A DNA stretch of 64,000 bases from Pholis gunnellus (lineage: Eukaryota > Chordata > Actinopteri > Perciformes > Pholidae): positions 3,381,001 to 3,445,000 of the forward strand of contig OU342824.1 of NCBI GenBank assembly GCA_910591455.2, read 5' to 3'. A program made the translations under genes and the position numbers. The stretch's first letter is position 1. Every line of letters starts with the position of its first letter. The notes below the pieces were generated by a model. The model searched no databases. It saw nothing but the letters and a program-made list of their open reading frames with translations, and had not been told where the DNA came from. This document shows positions 43,295 through 53,640 of the stretch, piece after piece.

Positions 43295-45103
43295 ATGTCC
43301 GCTCACGCTAAAAAAAGAAAAGTTGATGACGAATGCCGTGTTTTCAACAAGACATGGACTGCCAAGTATTTCTTTACAGAAATTAAAGGTAAAGCCGTGT
43401 GCTTAATTTGTGGTACACAGGTTGCTGTGTTTAAAGATTATAATTTGAATCGCCACTACACGACGAAGCACGAGGATAAATACCGGAATCTGTCTGATGA
43501 AGAGCACGCAAGGGAGGCTGATGCGTTGATGGTAAAACTGCAAACCCAACAAGGACTTTTTACCAAACTTCACACCCCCAGAGATGCAGCCGTCAGGACA
43601 AGTTTCGTCATTTCTCACAAAATCGCTAGAAAAAATATGGCGTTTTCTGACGGAGAGTTTATTAAGGAGTGCTTATTGGACTCTGTTGCGCTGATATGCC
43701 CGGAGAAGAAGGGCGCATTTGAGAACGTGTCACTCTCCCGCCGCACTGTAACGAGGCGGGTTGAGGCCATCGCTGGAAACTTGGAGCTTCAGCTGAAGAA
43801 CAGAGCGGCCGACTTTGACTGTTTTTCTCTGGCTTTGGATGAGAGCTGCGATGTACGTGACACCGCCCAGCTGCTCATCTTCTTACGTGGGATAACTGCA
43901 GACTTTCAAATCACGGAGGAGCTGGCAGACATGCAGTCAATTAAAGGGACAACCACAGGTAAAGACTTGTTCACAGAGGTAAATGCGTGTTTGGACATGT
44001 TGGGACTGAAATGGGACAAGCTGGCAGGTGTGACAACAGATGGTGGTCGTCCAAATCTGACGGGGAAAAATGTTGGACTTTTAAAGAGGATGCAGGATAA
44101 AGTGACAGAAATTAACCCTGTGCAGAAATTGACATTTTTGCATTGTATTATACATCAGGAAGTGTTGTGTAAGACAGTGTTAAAAATTAACCATGTTGTT
44201 GATGCTGTAACTAAAACAGTTAACTTTATCAGAGCGAGAGCGTTAAATCATAGACAATTTGTTGCACTTTTGGAGGAAAATGAGAGTGAACATGGTGACA
44301 TAAGCTACCACAGCAACGTCAGGTGGCTCAGCCTGGGCAAAGTACTGAAAAGTGTCTGGGACCTGAGAGACCAGATTCAGAATTTCTGTGGGAAGAAAGG
44401 ACACGACATCCCAGAACTTTCAGATGAAGACTGGGTGGCAGACCTCGGATTCGCTGTGGATGTGACTGCACTCATGAACGAACTGAATGTCAAACTGCAG
44501 TGCAAGGGCCTTTTTGTGCATGAGATGTACAGTGCAGTGACGGCTTTCATGAGAAAGTTGCAGCTTCTCTCAAGCCAAGTGAAGGACAACATTCTGACCC
44601 ACTTGCCAACACTAAAGGAAGCCACAAGATCAGCTGATCACCTCCACAAGTACTCAAGCAAGTTAGAAGCACTGCATGGAGAGTTTTCGAGGCGATTTCA
44701 AGATTTCAAAACTCTTGAGAGTGAAATGCACATGGTTTCTTCTCCCTTCAACTGCAGTGTGGACAATGCACCAAGCGATGTTCAGATGGAGCTCATTGAC
44801 CTGCAGTCTGACCTACTTCTGGCAGAGCACTTCAGGTCAGTCTCACTGCTGGACTTTTACTCCTCCCTCAAAGAGGAGAACTTTCCACACCTGAGGAGGC
44901 ATGCTCAGAGGATTCTGGTCCTCTTTGGATCCACCTATGTATGTGAACAGACATTTTCAGTGATGAAGTTCAACAAATCCAAACACAGATCCTCTATCAC
45001 TGATGAGCACCTCTCAGCTGTCCTTCGCATAGCCACCTCAGACATTCAGCCAGATTTCAATGCCCTTGTTCAAGCCCAGAACAGACTGGATTATTCGCAC
45101 TGA
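43295..45103 (+). CDS. hAT-superfamily transposase (GTF2IRD2/ZBED-like), intact, 602 aa
   Basis: Cut-and-paste DNA transposase expected to bind the element's ends in the nucleus, excise it and reinsert it at 8-bp targets. Residues 6-9 (KKRK) form a basic patch like a nuclear signal. A BED-type zinc finger is visible at C36-x2-C39-x14-H54-x4-H59. The RNase H-like core has the expected acidic residues: D182 in LALDESCD, D249 in TTDGG and E551 in YVCEQTFSVMK. The CxxH motif (LHCIIH, C284/H287) and the RW pair (NVRWLSLGK, R343/W344) of hAT enzymes are present. The C-terminal dimerisation segment (residues about 505-580) ends with HRSSITDEHLSAVLRIATS. Length is normal for the family. The start at 43295 precedes the finger and gives an unbroken frame. 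AATAAA lies at 45315-45320, about 210 bp after the stop. Fish genomes carry many such genes annotated as GTF2IRD2-like; nothing in the flanks suggests domestication. Confidence 0.94.
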   Translation: MSAHAKKRKVDDECRVFNKTWTAKYFFTEIKGKAVCLICGTQVAVFKDYNLNRHYTTKHEDKYRNLSDEEHAREADALMVKLQTQQGLFTKLHTPRDAAVRTSFVISHKIARKNMAFSDGEFIKECLLDSVALICPEKKGAFENVSLSRRTVTRRVEAIAGNLELQLKNRAADFDCFSLALDESCDVRDTAQLLIFLRGITADFQITEELADMQSIKGTTTGKDLFTEVNACLDMLGLKWDKLAGVTTDGGRPNLTGKNVGLLKRMQDKVTEINPVQKLTFLHCIIHQEVLCKTVLKINHVVDAVTKTVNFIRARALNHRQFVALLEENESEHGDISYHSNVRWLSLGKVLKSVWDLRDQIQNFCGKKGHDIPELSDEDWVADLGFAVDVTALMNELNVKLQCKGLFVHEMYSAVTAFMRKLQLLSSQVKDNILTHLPTLKEATRSADHLHKYSSKLEALHGEFSRRFQDFKTLESEMHMVSSPFNCSVDNAPSDVQMELIDLQSDLLLAEHFRSVSLLDFYSSLKEENFPHLRRHAQRILVLFGSTYVCEQTFSVMKFNKSKHRSSITDEHLSAVLRIATSDIQPDFNALVQAQNRLDYSH

Positions 45104-45314
45104 AGAGGTAAAATGAGGTGGAAAACAAGTTATTGTTTGTTGTATTGCAGTATTTCTATAAACTTGTTAAGTTGTTTGTTGTTTTTCCTTGTTTGTGGAA
45201 CAAAGTTAAAGTGTGAACAAGTTAAAAATTAATTGCAGTGATTCAATGATTGTTTTTGTTTTCTTATTTCAATTTCACATAGCCTAATATAAATATTTAA
45301 GGATTAAGAGTTTA

Positions 45315-45320
45315 AATAAA
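45315..45320 (+). terminator. Polyadenylation signal for the hAT transposase
   Basis: AATAAA, still inside the element and followed by T-rich and AT-rich sequence, is the best candidate 3'-end signal. Confidence 0.5.
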
Positions 45321-45504
45321 ACCATCAAAAGCAATCTGCTTTTGTATAAAGTCAAGTTAGGTTAAATGAAATTATTATTATTTATCTTACGGTATATCAA
45401 AAATAATATTGAGCAAAATTTAATTGAAATATTGTCGATGTGGCCCTCCAGCAGTGCTCGGGTTGCTGATGTGGCCCCCGGTAAAAATTAATTGCCCACC
45501 CCTG

Positions 45505-45512
45505 ATTTAGGT
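45505..45512. repeat. Right target-site duplication of the intact hAT
   Basis: ATTTAGGT, partner of 43055-43062 with one mismatch. Confidence 0.85.
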
Positions 45513-46237
45513 TATGGGGCACCTGTCTGTCATTAGTGTTATTTTGATAGGCCACATTCTAATTTGTGGATGCTTATTATAACTTAGGTGTCAATCAATG
45601 TGTCAGCTGATATTTAGAAGTGTGACTCATGAAAAAAATAACAGTATGTTCTGTGCCGTGTGTTCCAGGATCAGGGTTATTATTATCAATTCAGGGAAAC
45701 CTGAACTGGTTGCTGATCAAGGACCTGGTTCTTTCAATGCCCTTTTATAAGTGAGGTAGCATAAACAGTAGACACATCCATTAGCAGACCTCGGTAGGAT
45801 AATGGGACGTTGCACTCAGCTGTTTGAAGCACTGTGTCAGGATTCTGTCTGTACTTACAGCATGCTATCAGCGAGCAATGCTTCTTGTTGGCTCTGTTCC
45901 TGTTCTGCCTGACAGTGTACTCAAGTAATGAAGTTGACAATTTAGTTTAGCCCTCCGCCTGGCAGGTGTTTATTATTTCATCTCTCTGCAATGAGCCCAC
46001 GCATCTCAACATTATATGTAGTTGGCAGAACAGACTTTGTTCATCTGCCATATAGAAAAAAATGTATTGCATTTGCGTCATAGCATGCCATGCTCTTCAT
46101 CTTAATTAGAAATAATCATTCATATTATCCTCTGAAATCAGAAAAAGTCAGGTATTTTGTATCTTGTACAAGGGTCTATACAACTTGGTCCCCTTTTATA
46201 GGATATGAGGAAACTTTGTCTGTTGCTTAAATCAAGC
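45513..46237. other. Non-coding stretch
   Basis: Nothing recognised. Confidence 0.3.
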
Positions 46238-46441
46238 CCTTATTTCAGTGGCGGCTGGTGGAAAATGTTCTAGGTAGGACCATCCAATCAATTTCAGCAA
46301 ACATCCCAGTATGATTTAATGCAAACAAATTAAGGTATCAAACACGCATTACTACTTTGCAGTTAAATATTTAACATTTATTCCAACACGAAAAAAAGCA
46401 GTAAATAACATCTTATTTTTGTCACCCTCACAGGCAATTAA

Positions 46442-46465
46442 ATATATATATATATATATATATAT
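46442..46465. repeat. (AT)12 microsatellite
   Basis: Twenty-four bases of AT inside the hAT element. Confidence 0.97.
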
Positions 46466-46654
46466 TAATATAAAATACATATATAGATATAAGCTATGAT
46501 GAGTTTTCACTGTTAAGTTACCGTCTCTATTAAATGTTGATGCCTCCATGACCAAGTTAAGCAGATGAGACTGAGGACAACTATGTAGAAGAAAAGATGT
46601 TCACTTTGCCTAATATGTAGCTTGACAGAGTTCTCATGTGTGCCCTGGTGTTCT

Positions 46655-46745
46655 CATGTTTCCTTACCTCCTCATCCCTCACTCCCAAACCTGTTTTTTT
46701 CATGTTTCCTTACCTCCTCATCCCGCACTCCCGTAACTGTCCGTG
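46655..46745. repeat. 46-bp direct duplication
   Basis: CATGTTTCCTTACCTCCTCA occurs at 46655 and again at 46701, with CACTCCC following each. Confidence 0.9.
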
Positions 46746-47303
46746 TTGGATCTGTTCCCGTTGTTTGAAGTTATTAGCATGACTGCATCCAGCTAGCCAA
46801 ACCTGTCTGGTACAGCTAGTAGAGAAGCTTCATGTACTGATTCCTTTTCCCGCTAGACTGCTGTCTGAGTGTGAGGTCAGGCTGATCTGGGATCAGCTCT
46901 TTGGCCTGTAGTTTCTCCTAAAACTTCTCCTCTCAAACGGGTCTTGGGGGAGTAGCCTTCTCCTGACGAGAACGCGCAGCTTGGGGCCAAATCGTTTTGG
47001 CCCCACTCTGAATCTATTTGAGGACGCTGATTGGGTAAATTGTATGTCACTCATTTCTATCTTTAATCAGCAATTGGCTAAACTGCTTCATAGACCCGCC
47101 TCGGTGGGGCCAGCCCCACTAGCTGCTCGTTTTGAGACGTGCACACAAGCGGAGATGATGAGCAGACAGGCTGCATACAAAATCCCCTTCAAAATAAAAG
47201 CACAGGATTTTCTTTTCTTCTTTTTATTTCTTCTTTTTTTGGGGGGCTCAAGGTGGGGCCAGGCCCCATGGCCCCCTATTGACCAGCCGCCACTGCCTTA
47301 TTT

Positions 47304-47772
47304 GCAAACCACGCTAACCCAGTGTACTTTTCTAGCCAATAATATCATCTCCCCGAAACACTTCTGCATAAAGTACTCTCAAAGATCCGTTTGTAAACAG
47401 ATGTTTTGATGTAGTTTTGCTGTTAAACGCGGCCGCCATTTACTTTAATTCATGCAAGGCACACAAGAAAGTTTTTATCATGAATTTGAGTAGAACGAGG
47501 AGTAATTGATATACAGATGGTCATGTCTGGAGTAGGAGTAGAACAGTTTGTCTGTGATCATTTGACTAGTACAAATGAAAATGGCGATTGTGGTTCGTTG
47601 CTATGGTGACAACACACGTCGGTGGAGATGTGAAGTGTTGTCGCAGCTCACCCGAAAGAGAGCGGCTCTGGAGCTCCAGGAAGACAGATGGCTGGTCGGT
47701 TAGCTAGGTAGCTTGTCTTTCTACAGAGCGGCGGTGGAGTGAGACCCAGTGATACCCAGCGGCAGCCACCAG
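47304..47772. other. Non-coding stretch, GC-rich toward its end
   Basis: 47580-47770 is GC-richer with CCGAAAGAGAGCGGCTCTGG and GAGCGGCGGTGGAGTGAG. It resembles repeat-derived 5'-UTR-like sequence, but no gene follows. Confidence 0.25.
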
Positions 47773-47876
47773 CCCGCTGTTCAGCTAGCTAACTAGCCCG
47801 CTGTTCAGCTAGCTAACTAGCCCGCTGTTCAGCTAGCTAACTAGCCCGCTGTTCAGCTAGCTAACTAGCCCGCTGT
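47773..47876. repeat. 24-bp perfect minisatellite, 4.3 copies
   Basis: CCCGCTGTTCAG followed by CTAGCTAACTAG repeats at 47773, 47797, 47821, 47845 and partly 47869. The four full copies are identical, and each contains the palindrome AGCTAGCT. Confidence 0.98.
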
Positions 47877-48437
47877 ACGCTAGCTTGTTAATTGCACCAT
47901 ACTTTATTGCTACACAGATTACAGAAAACAGCAGAACAAAGTTCACATTCATTTGTCAATAGCAAAGTGCTTTGCTAGGCTGTGTTAACAGTGTGTGATG
48001 CACAAAGTTGTTGTATTTTTGGCTTTCTATGCTTCTTGACGTTACTACTCCATTGTTCGTTTTAGTCGTTGCTGCATAACCTCACCTCAGAGAGTCCACA
48101 GCTTGCCGTAAGTGGGTCTAGTTTATAGCCCGCTACAACGATCGGAATGGCAACGGTACAAATAAAAATGGCCGCCGCTTTGACCATCCTGCTACGTTGA
48201 TCTGAATGGGAATGTCCGTTCTATTATATTTCTACGAGTATTCCTTCAAGAACAAATATGTTCTTGTGGCTGGTTCTTGCAATGAGGCCCAATGTATTTT
48301 GTTGTGCAGAACAAGACAAAAGAAGAAAAAGGAAAAAAAATGCCAACCTGTTTTATTTAGGGTGCCGGTGCTCCTTTCAGATCGGAGAAAGGAGGATAGA
48401 TCTGCACTCTCATGAATCCTATTTTAAAAGTACTAAA

Positions 48438-48438
<1 letters not shown>
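47877..48438. other. Non-coding stretch, probably repeat-derived
   Basis: GATCTGAATGGGAATGTCCG and TTCTATTATATTTCTACG (48200-48236) resemble a dispersed fish repeat. The two ORFs here lack any domain. Confidence 0.3.

Positions 48439-48469
<31 letters not shown>
48439..48469. repeat. (TG)15 microsatellite
   Basis: Thirty-one bases of alternating TG. Confidence 0.98.
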
Positions 48470-48470
<1 letters not shown>

Positions 48471-49019
48471 TGTGACATTAATGCTTGATCCATGAAATTG
48501 TTGCTTGGAATACTAAAATCATCATGGATCACTACAGCTAATTATCTGACAGGGACATGTGGGTGAATTTATTGTCCATGTTGTCACCGTCATGTTAAAG
48601 CTGACCCAAAGACCATATCCCACATTTCCCATCAGTCTTGTGTGTTTGTTGAAAATGCTGTATATTTTACGGCTGGGAGTATGTGAATAGCAGCAACTAA
48701 ATGATCACTTTGTATGTCTGTATGTCACACTGTTGTCTCACTGTTGTTACTCCTCAGTTCAAATATTGGACTGGTCTAATTAGTGGGCTCATCACACTCT
48801 ATTGATCTATGGATTAGTGTCTCATGAGAGCACTAAGAGGCAACAATGATGCAACGAGGGGCAACGTGAATGCAGACCGACTTCTATAATATACCCATCA
48901 TGGCCTGCATGACAAACGTTTCATACAACAGAAGGTTTTTCTAAGGTAAGTGTAATTTAAGCAAGCAGAAATCTTTATGCACTTTGATCTGAACAAACTT
49001 GTGGATAATGCCAGGTTGC
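48470..49019. other. Non-coding stretch
   Basis: Nothing recognised. Confidence 0.3.
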
Positions 49020-49260
49020 ATATAATTATTCATTTAAAATCACCGATACATCGGCGCAAGGGTGAGTTTGGATTTGCCCTCAGTAAAGGTGAATGTATAC
49101 ATTTATGAATATCCCACTGCCGCATCAGCAAATAAGCACACCTCTTTTGCATAATGATGTCCAAATTGAGGCTCGCCGGTGGAGTGCAGACGGCAGTGGA
49201 GGGGAGAGCTGTAGGAGAGCAGATTAGGTATCGTAGTGCATGTCAGCAAAGGTGAGAGGT
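49020..49260. promoter_or_regulatory. Candidate conserved non-coding element
   Basis: Non-repetitive block with ATAATTATTCATTTAAAATC, ATTTATGAATATCCC and CTCTTTTGCATAATGATG (octamer-like TTTGCATAAT). Low confidence; judged on motif content alone. Confidence 0.2.
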
Positions 49261-50230
49261 TTTTCTTTCGAAATGACTGATGGCTGAGCAGCTGTCAGTC
49301 AGGCCGCATGGATGCTCGGACTCGAAAAATGACGACGCGAGGCCAGCACAAAATGACATGTGCGGCTGAACAGGAACGAGTAAACCATCAGCACTGTGAC
49401 AAGATGAGAGGTGTAGCTTATGTCATGGTCATGTCTAGTTTGAGAAAGAAAGGCTCAACATCACCGTACGTGATTAACATACTTGTGGAGGGTAATAGTT
49501 TTTTGTGCTCAGTGTGCACACTCGATTCTTTAATGGGAGAGCTGCAAAGGGACCTCTCAGGGTAATTAATGATCCCTGCTATTTTAACACCAACAGAAAT
49601 GAACATTACCCATCTGCTACAGGGTGGCTGTCCTAAAGAAAACGTACAGCTGGGCTCGTCAAAGCATTGCTACACAAGAGATGTGCCTTCTTTAGTTAAC
49701 AGGACGAAAATGGCCACATTTCAGTTTTCTTGCTCAATAGCTTGACAGACACCTTTGCTATTCAATGGACTGTACAAACATGGAAGGTAGTTGGGTTTGC
49801 GCGGCAGTAAAGGCAAGGTGTCTGTATTGACTGGTGTAAAGGCAAACATTGACGTAGAGGAGCCAGTAAAATAGTAATGTTCTTTTATCTGAGAAAAACA
49901 AGAAAAAAGTCCCAGTATCTCCTCCTCTGCTGATTCACTGATGTCACACTCTGTATATGAAAAGAGTCAAGGGAAAGAAATGTTCTTAATACATGTCCTG
50001 GGGTTAATCAAATAAGCAATAAAGAAATATATGTTTGTACATGAGACCTTATTATAACATCACCACATTTGAGCAACAATAAGATATAATGAAATAATGT
50101 TACATTTCCCTTGATTCAGTAAACTGGGCTAAGGCACAGCCATTAGATGCTGTCGATAGGCTACAACACAGCAGTGGTTCACAAAAAAAGTTCAACAATC
50201 CTTTTTCACAGCAGATATTTTGACTTGTCA
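49261..50230. other. Non-coding stretch
   Basis: Nothing recognised; the 85-codon ORF at 49308-49565 is unsupported. Confidence 0.3.
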
Positions 50231-50460
50231 AACCCAGGCAACGCACTTTTGCTGCCTAAACCTAACTGAGCGGTTTCCTGCAAAGACAGAAGTTTATTTT
50301 GAAAATACTGTATGAACGTATTGAGCGGAAATAGACTCATGTTGGAAATGAAAAAAGATATCATACAGACTGTTGTATGATGATACGTTGCAGTATTTGA
50401 CGAGTGAGAACGGGGGTTGACTCATCGAGCTCAGTCGGTATATGTTGCCCCCCGGCTTAC
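50231..50460. repeat. Dispersed repeat family C
   Basis: CGCACTTTTGCTGCCTAAAC, CTAACTGAGCGGTTTC and AGTTTATTTTGAAAATAC match 23517-23665. Confidence 0.5.
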
Positions 50461-50999
50461 TGTCAGGCATAGAGAGAGAAAATGCAGTAGGCGTCGTGGC
50501 TGTTAATGAACCTACTGTATTTCTTTATTCTTGCACCTTTTAGAAGTTTTGACAAACTGTTTTGACAGCAATGAGACTGTTAGAAAATATGGAACAGCTG
50601 CACTTTAACTTAATATCCACACATAGTCAGATCTATCCAGCCTGTTACCATCAGCACTATGGTAGTTTGCATCATGTTTATTAAATTATTCATTGCACTG
50701 AGCTCTGAACAGTTTTGCCTTCAATCAGTGTTACTTACATTTTAAGCAAATCCTTTCATAGCAATATTAATAAACCACACAGCACATCTTAAGACCTACA
50801 GATTTCACACAGTTTTAAGCTGTATAAGTACGTTTAATGTTAGAAATACATAAAACTAACATTACGTATCCGTGGAAAACATGAACTTGATATTGTTTGT
50901 TTACAGAAAAACAATACAATGAGACACTAAAGCCCCCACAACAATGAATTCACAAATGGATATGACCATAAAGTGTAGGTCCTCTCAACCCAATTTTCC
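50461..50999. other. Non-coding stretch
   Basis: Nothing assigned; AT-rich. Confidence 0.3.
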
Positions 51000-51300
51000 T
51001 CGGAGAGCGCTCCGCATGACAAATGACAACAAGGCCATAACAGTCCCCATCGTTGCCATCCTACAGTTCAGCCTGTGCCGAAATGAGGCCAGCTCTGCTT
51101 TTAATAACAAAGTCGGCGTCTTCCTTTATCCTCCCTCTCCCAGTGGACTGAGGGGAAAATTGGATTTCACTCTTGTTTTTAAGAGGCTGATATTATCTCT
51201 TTTGGGGCGGAAATCATGTTTTAATAATTAAAATGATTTTGAAGATGACCAATTATGCTTCTTTTCAGCTGTAAATGAACGCCTGTTACCCGGCTCTTGG
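51000..51300. promoter_or_regulatory. Candidate conserved non-coding element
   Basis: Long non-repetitive block containing GCATGACAAATGACAACAAG, CTTTTAATAACAAAGTC, TTTTAATAATTAAAATG and GACCAATTATGC. This mix of homeodomain-like and SOX-like cores within complex sequence is typical of deeply conserved enhancers. A 95-codon ORF covers part of it but has no family resemblance. Confidence 0.28.
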
Positions 51301-51989
51301 CGTTGTTGAAGGGAGCGTCCCTCCCTGGAGAGTTGAGCCTCTTAATCATTTAAGGAAGCCCCCCCACCCTCCCATTCCTCTTGTCTCTCTGCACCGGTTG
51401 TCGATGTTAAGCTGCTGAAATTATGAAGCTGTCCATTTTTGCAAAGATGAAAATATTCTTGTCTCCATTTGATGGTCCATGCAGATAAAACAAAATAGGA
51501 CAGAGGTTAGACCTGCGTCTTCTCAAGCTTTTTCGATGCATTGCTGCTGAATGTGGAATTTCTTTCCCTTTTTGGACATTTTTCTGGATAATCTATTTCA
51601 TGATGTAACCCACAAGTGTCTTTGGTCAATGATGTCATACTTACTTATTTGCATGAAAGTGATTTTAACATGTTCTGAGCCTTTAAGTGTATTTTTAAGT
51701 GCATATTTCTGTAGCTCTGATCAGAATATTTTTTAGGGATTTGAATAGGCCTGGTGTTTGAAGACAGGTTTAAGAATGTCCAGCTCACTATCCACAGAAT
51801 TTCCTTTAGTTGGACGTTTCCACACCACATATTAACCATATCTTAAGTAGTGTTGATTTGCCGTAACAGAATAGCCGAACTAGAGTTTTGATTTAGCAAA
51901 GCCTCTATTACCTTGTTTTTAATGCTTCGATGTTGAGAGAAACAGTGTTTATCTCTCTTCTCTGAACCTCATGTCCTGGATCTGTCTGC
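51301..51989. other. Non-coding stretch
   Basis: Nothing recognised. Confidence 0.3.
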
Positions 51990-52560
51990 TGGGTTGAATA
52001 AAGTGAACCACCAGATCCTCCTCTGCTTCCTATGTTTCAGTATCTGCACCATTTCTATTTGCATCCTACCTGACCAAGACATTCTTGCTCCCTGGGCCTA
52101 TGCTTCAAACTATGATGCTCTATATTCCCTTCTAGCGCCAGTTATGGACAGTTTTTGCTTGGTACATGCAAACAGTCTCTTTTCACAATAAACTTCCAAC
52201 GGTTTCACGAGAGAGAATAATTGTTGTTTGTGTTAAAACGTTGTTATGTGGGACGCCCTTGTAGGTTGACTGGTAGATTGGACGCCCTATGTACCAAGGC
52301 TGAGTTCTTACGGCAGCGTTCAGATCCGACCAACGACCCTTCAGTATCAGACACTAACTATCAGGGGCACTACGTTGGTATTTGACAACTTGGGAGTGAG
52401 AATGGGTGAACCCGACTAATCACCCCTACCAGATGATGAGGAAAGAACCGGTCTCTGAACACGGCCTGGCAACAGGAATACCACAAGGCTCAGTTGTGGG
52501 CCCCTTCCTCTTCATCTAACATCTCAATATTCTTGTCAATACACCTGTCAGACAGTCTCC
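51990..52560 (+). pseudogene. LINE reverse-transcriptase remnant interrupted by a SINE
   Basis: Two separated pieces of a non-LTR reverse transcriptase are readable. VNHQILL at 52003-52023 corresponds to the (D)TVNHQILL block after the first catalytic region. GIPQGSVVGPFLFI at 52475-52516 corresponds to the highly conserved G(V/I)PQGSVLGPLLF motif and is followed immediately by a stop. The intervening region is too short and scrambled for an intact finger/palm, and a tRNA-derived SINE head sits inside it at 52249-52345. The YADD catalytic block expected downstream is not visible. The sequence is therefore an inactive L2/Rex-type fragment. Confidence 0.7.
52249..52345 (+). repeat. tRNA-derived SINE head
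   Basis: GGTTGACTGGTAGATTGGAC (degenerate A box), GCCCTATGTACCAAGGCTGA and GTTCAGATCCGACC (degenerate B box) follow the wording of a common fish tRNA-derived SINE. Confidence 0.55.
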
Positions 52561-52875
52561 TTCAGGGAAAGGAATGCTGACACTTCATCCTGTTCATACA
52601 CTGGTCACGCCAACTCTCCCGATGACATATCCTGACCTTAACTATTCAAGGTCAATGCCTAACCGAAACCATCTCGCCAGAATTTCGCAAATCGAGGGTT
52701 ACAATCTAGACCAGACTGACACTTGGGTGACCTTGGATGTTCTCAGCATTCTCTGCAAATATTACATCAGTAGTCCTGCTATGCAGTGTTTTGATCATAC
52801 TGGATGGCATGCAGCTGATGATAGAACAATCATTACATACATAAGACCTTGAGACTTTACTTGGACTTGCACCTC
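52561..52875. other. Unassigned, probably LINE-derived
   Basis: A 92-codon ORF (52574-52852) lies between LINE and SINE fragments; no motif recognised. Confidence 0.25.
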
Positions 52876-53020
52876 ACCACATGTCGACGTGTCCTCGAGG
52901 GAGACACTTCTCGGGCGTGTTACAGCAGCCCACTGCTCCTAAATGCTAAGGATGGGTTAAATGCAGAGGTCAAATTGCATGTATGTACCTGTATGTGTAT
53001 GACTATTAGTTGCTACTACT
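52876..53020 (+). repeat. SINE-like tail related to the satellite module
   Basis: ACCACATGTCGACGTGTCCT, CAGCCCACTGCTCCTAAATG and GGGTTAAATGCAGAGGTCAA parallel the satellite's GCTACATGTCCTGTG, CAGCCCACTGCTCCCAATAT and GGTTAAATGCAGAGCTTGAA. This is an isolated relative of the module at 615-810. Confidence 0.7.
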
Positions 53021-53382
53021 ATACAAATTTCTTTCCACTCTTTTTTTCATTGAGTCGCCACCACACCGACTCCAAGATCCCATTTCCTCCTGGTGTGGTA
53101 ATGTTGCCATAAACGTTCAATCTCTATCATAAATTACACTTTAATTTGCCAATCTAGAGCTGAAATTAGATTTATATATCTCATATATCCCCATCCACCA
53201 CTTGAGAACTTTTACATAATAGTATGCATAAGTATGGTCTAAGGAAAAATGTGAGACAAGCTTTACACTCCATTTTGTGATGGGCTTTCCTCGTCTCTGG
53301 TGGGCAGTGTTGGAGTGCTTCTTGTGCTGTTTATTAAAAATGAGAGCAAACAGATGACATTTTCTCTGCCAACTAATGGTGT
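53021..53382. other. Non-coding stretch
   Basis: Nothing recognised. Confidence 0.3.
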
Positions 53383-53640
53383 GGCAAAAGATCTCATCAA
53401 CTATTGGGTGGATTGCTATGACAATTGGTACAGATATTCAGGGTGACTGACTGACTTTCATCTTTGTCACATACCTTGGTTTACGACCAAATACCTACAA
53501 GACTAATCATCCCATCAGCCTCAAAATGACTTGGTATTTAATGCTAATTAGCAAATGTTAACATGCTAACTAGCAAACTAAAATTGTGAACATCACAAAC
53601 AATACCCTATGTTTGTCAGTATATTTGAGTAAATGTTCTT
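53383..53640 (+). repeat. Dispersed teleost repeat, family F
   Basis: GGTTTACGACCAAATACCTA, CATCCCATCAGCCTCAAAAT and GCTAATTAGCAAATGTTAAC, then CATGCTAACTAGCAAACTAA, form a familiar fish repeat. The reverse copy is at 30280-30582. Confidence 0.7.

Larger units (their letters stand above)
43063..45504 (+). mobile_element. Complete autonomous-type hAT transposon (2442 bp)
   Basis: The element begins CAGACCTGGGCA and ends, read inward from the right, CAGGGGTGGGCA (9 of 12 identical), flanked by 8-bp duplications. Just inside the left end is a perfect palindrome GGCCCGCGGGCC (43081-43092). GGCCACATC recurs near both ends (43089-43097, and on the opposite strand near 45438-45446 and 45469-45477), probably as transposase-binding repeats. 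A single uninterrupted transposase ORF occupies 43295-45103. The mismatched repeat ends and one-base difference in the duplication point to some age, yet the gene is open from end to end. Confidence 0.93.
46246..47295. mobile_element. Non-autonomous hAT transposon (1050 bp) with perfect TSD
   Basis: Perfect 14-bp terminal inverted repeats CAGTGGCGGCTGGT at both ends, flanked by identical 8-bp duplications CCTTATTT (46238-46245 and 47296-47303). The interior has an (AT)n run, a 46-bp duplication and no transposase. The 142-codon ORF at 46981-47409 runs out of the element and is not a gene. Confidence 0.96.

Noticed and set aside
46981..47409. 142-codon ORF as a gene
   Set aside because: Starts inside a non-autonomous hAT, crosses its right terminus and target duplication, and has no domain.
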